From NCBI GenBank assembly GCA_002419215.1, contig DIFQ01000011.1, forward strand, positions 1 through 24,434: a stretch of 24,434 nt of DNA. Direction: 5' to 3'. Positions 23,484 through 24,434 of the stretch are shown in pieces. This stretch comes from Syntrophaceae bacterium UBA5744. GTDB taxonomy: Bacteria > Desulfobacterota > Syntrophia > Syntrophales > UBA2192. Numbering within the stretch: position 1 is the first letter of the stretch; every line of letters starts with the position of its first letter. The translations under genes and the position numbers were made by a program. A model generated the notes under the pieces. The model was not told the DNA's origin and ran no database searches. It worked only from the letters and a program-made list of their open reading frames with translations.

Positions 23484-23542
23484 CCTGAAGCCGGATGCCC
23501 GAAGCCTGAAGCCCGCTGATTTTGCCTTCAAGGCAAAATCAG
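23484..23542 (-). repeat. Hairpin across the nucleotidyltransferase stop codon plus heptad array
   Basis: Five 7-nt units of the CCTGAAG/CCCGAAG type (23484-23518) adjoin a perfect 13-bp inverted repeat, CTGATTTTGCCTT (23516-23528) with 23530-23542. The TGA of the minus-strand gene (23528-23530) sits at its centre. It resembles the element at 17160-17206. Confidence 0.75.
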
Positions 23543-24262
23543 GTTGTCCACCATGGTGATCATCTTTCTGATTTCCGCTATGTAAGACCGGAAGACGGCT
23601 TTCAATTCCCCGAACGGCACCCCCTGCTTCCCTTCCCGCAGTTCGATGCAGCGTAGAAAAGGAGAGGCGTCGATCCCGTATGTATGGGCTATGGCCGCCA
23701 CGATCTCCCGTCGTCCGCGGGGGAGCTCTTGTTCCTGCATGTGGAGCAGGGCGTTGAAAACCGAGAGAAAGGCCATGATTGATGCCGCCAGCAGCCTCTG
23801 CAACTCCGCCGCCCTGCCTTCCGTCTCCAGGAACCCCGTGCGCAGCAGCAGCAGCTTTCCCTTCAACTCCCGCTCGCACTGAAGCCGCAGGGCCTTCCTG
23901 TCGAACACGAGGTTCTTGAGCGCATCCTCGCCGAAAACGACCTGGTAATGCCGCTTCATATTAAGGAACTCCACGGGATAAACGTCGACAGAGGAGCCGA
24001 TGAGAGACTTCGTCATGATCACGGGCGTTGCCACCGCCCTCTTCTTCCATTTCGGTATGAATGGCAGGACGTTCTCGAGATCATCCGCCACATCCCCGGC
24101 AAGGACGACAAGGAAATTGATGTCAGACTTCCCGGGCACGTATTCGCCGCGGGCGCCGCTCCCGTAGAGGATGACCGATTGAAGCGCCTCGCCATAGATC
24201 CCCTTGAGATCCTCGACGATCTCCGGGAAGACCTCCTGCGGTGTCTTCGGTATTTTGCTCAT
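23528..24262 (-). CDS. Nucleotidyltransferase-fold protein with an altered metal-binding motif
   Basis: This 244-residue protein begins with a pol-beta-type nucleotidyltransferase domain. The motif LYGSGARGEYVPGKSDINF has G34-S35 and D47, but the second metal-binding acid of the usual DxD is asparagine (N49). A third acid, D93 in SSVDVYPVEF, is at the expected place. The remaining part (about 110-244) is helical, like the partner helices of MNT/HEPN-type proteins. Transfer of a nucleotide to a small molecule or protein would be the family activity; with N49 it may be weak or lost. The ATG at 24262 has AAGGA about 10 nt upstream. I cannot name a substrate. Confidence 0.75.
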   Translation of the reverse strand: MSKIPKTPQEVFPEIVEDLKGIYGEALQSVILYGSGARGEYVPGKSDINFLVVLAGDVADDLENVLPFIPKWKKRAVATPVIMTKSLIGSSVDVYPVEFLNMKRHYQVVFGEDALKNLVFDRKALRLQCERELKGKLLLLRTGFLETEGRAAELQRLLAASIMAFLSVFNALLHMQEQELPRGRREIVAAIAHTYGIDASPFLRCIELREGKQGVPFGELKAVFRSYIAEIRKMITMVDNLILP

Positions 24263-24350
24263 TTCTTAATCCTTTTTTTCACTGCCTCACACGGCTTGGC
24301 TCCTAAGAAACAGCTCAAAAATGGGTCATTACGAGCCGAACCTATAGAGC

Positions 24351-24404
24351 TCACTTCCTTTGTCTCCCTCTCCCTTGAGGGGAGAGGGCCGGGGTGAGGG
24401 TGAA
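24351..24404 (+). repeat. Interspersed hairpin-core repeat, copy 3 of 3
   Basis: It has the TCACTTCCTT flank, the core CTCTCCCTTGAGGGGAGAG and the tail GGGGTGAGGGTGAA. It sits upstream of the nucleotidyltransferase gene. The window ends with CCCCCTCACC, which could be the start of an inverted fourth copy. Nothing coding is seen in 24263-24434. Confidence 0.8.
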
Positions 24405-24434
24405 AAAGGTACGAAGAACAGTCCCCCTCACCTC

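Overview
The window is a GC-rich chromosomal segment of a flagellated, Gram-negative bacterium. A sigma-28-type promoter drives motAB, and there are lipoproteins, a Tat substrate and a membrane-anchored beta-propeller. The gene mix (RtcA, a YprB/YprA pair, a DUF3568 lipoprotein, an SfsA-DUF123 fusion, a TIGR00725 protein, LemA) and the repeat-rich intergenic spacers suggest Desulfobacterota (former Deltaproteobacteria, possibly Syntrophales-like). This placement is inference; there is no rRNA or other marker gene here.

Layout. 1-5.85 kb, plus strand: the 3' part of rtcA, then mrfB-mrfA (exonuclease plus DEAH helicase, a DNA-repair pair), a nitroreductase-family protein and an exported histidine phosphatase. 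5.85-9.5 kb, plus strand: a membrane-anchored seven-bladed WD40 protein, a class 3 lipase, a small membrane protein, a single-domain response regulator and two tiny membrane proteins, closed by a strong terminator hairpin. 9.55-9.94 kb holds no recognisable gene. 9.96-12.3 kb: a 784-residue fusion of the two subunits of ethanolamine ammonia-lyase (EutB-EutC) that carries a twin-arginine signal peptide. This is the most unusual gene in the window. 12.3-12.6 kb is packed with short-period repeats. 12.6-15.1 kb, minus strand: a pilZ-motA-motB operon behind a near-consensus sigma-28 promoter. 15.3-19.7 kb, minus strand: a TIGR00725 protein, the SfsA-DUF123 fusion, an MFS transporter, a DUF3568 lipoprotein and a zinc-ribbon rhomboid protease. 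19.9-22.1 kb, plus strand: a TrmA/RlmD-type RNA methyltransferase and a NUDIX hydrolase. 22.1-24.3 kb, minus strand: a lipoprotein, LemA and a nucleotidyltransferase-fold protein with an altered active site.

A structural theme runs through the window. Short tandem arrays with a 7-nt period (8-nt in one case) lie directly at or after the stop codons of at least six genes. They are often joined to a hairpin that overlaps the stop codon. A separate interspersed repeat of about 40-55 nt with a hairpin core occurs three times in the same orientation. Neither is a CRISPR array. No tRNA, rRNA, insertion sequence or prophage gene was recognised.
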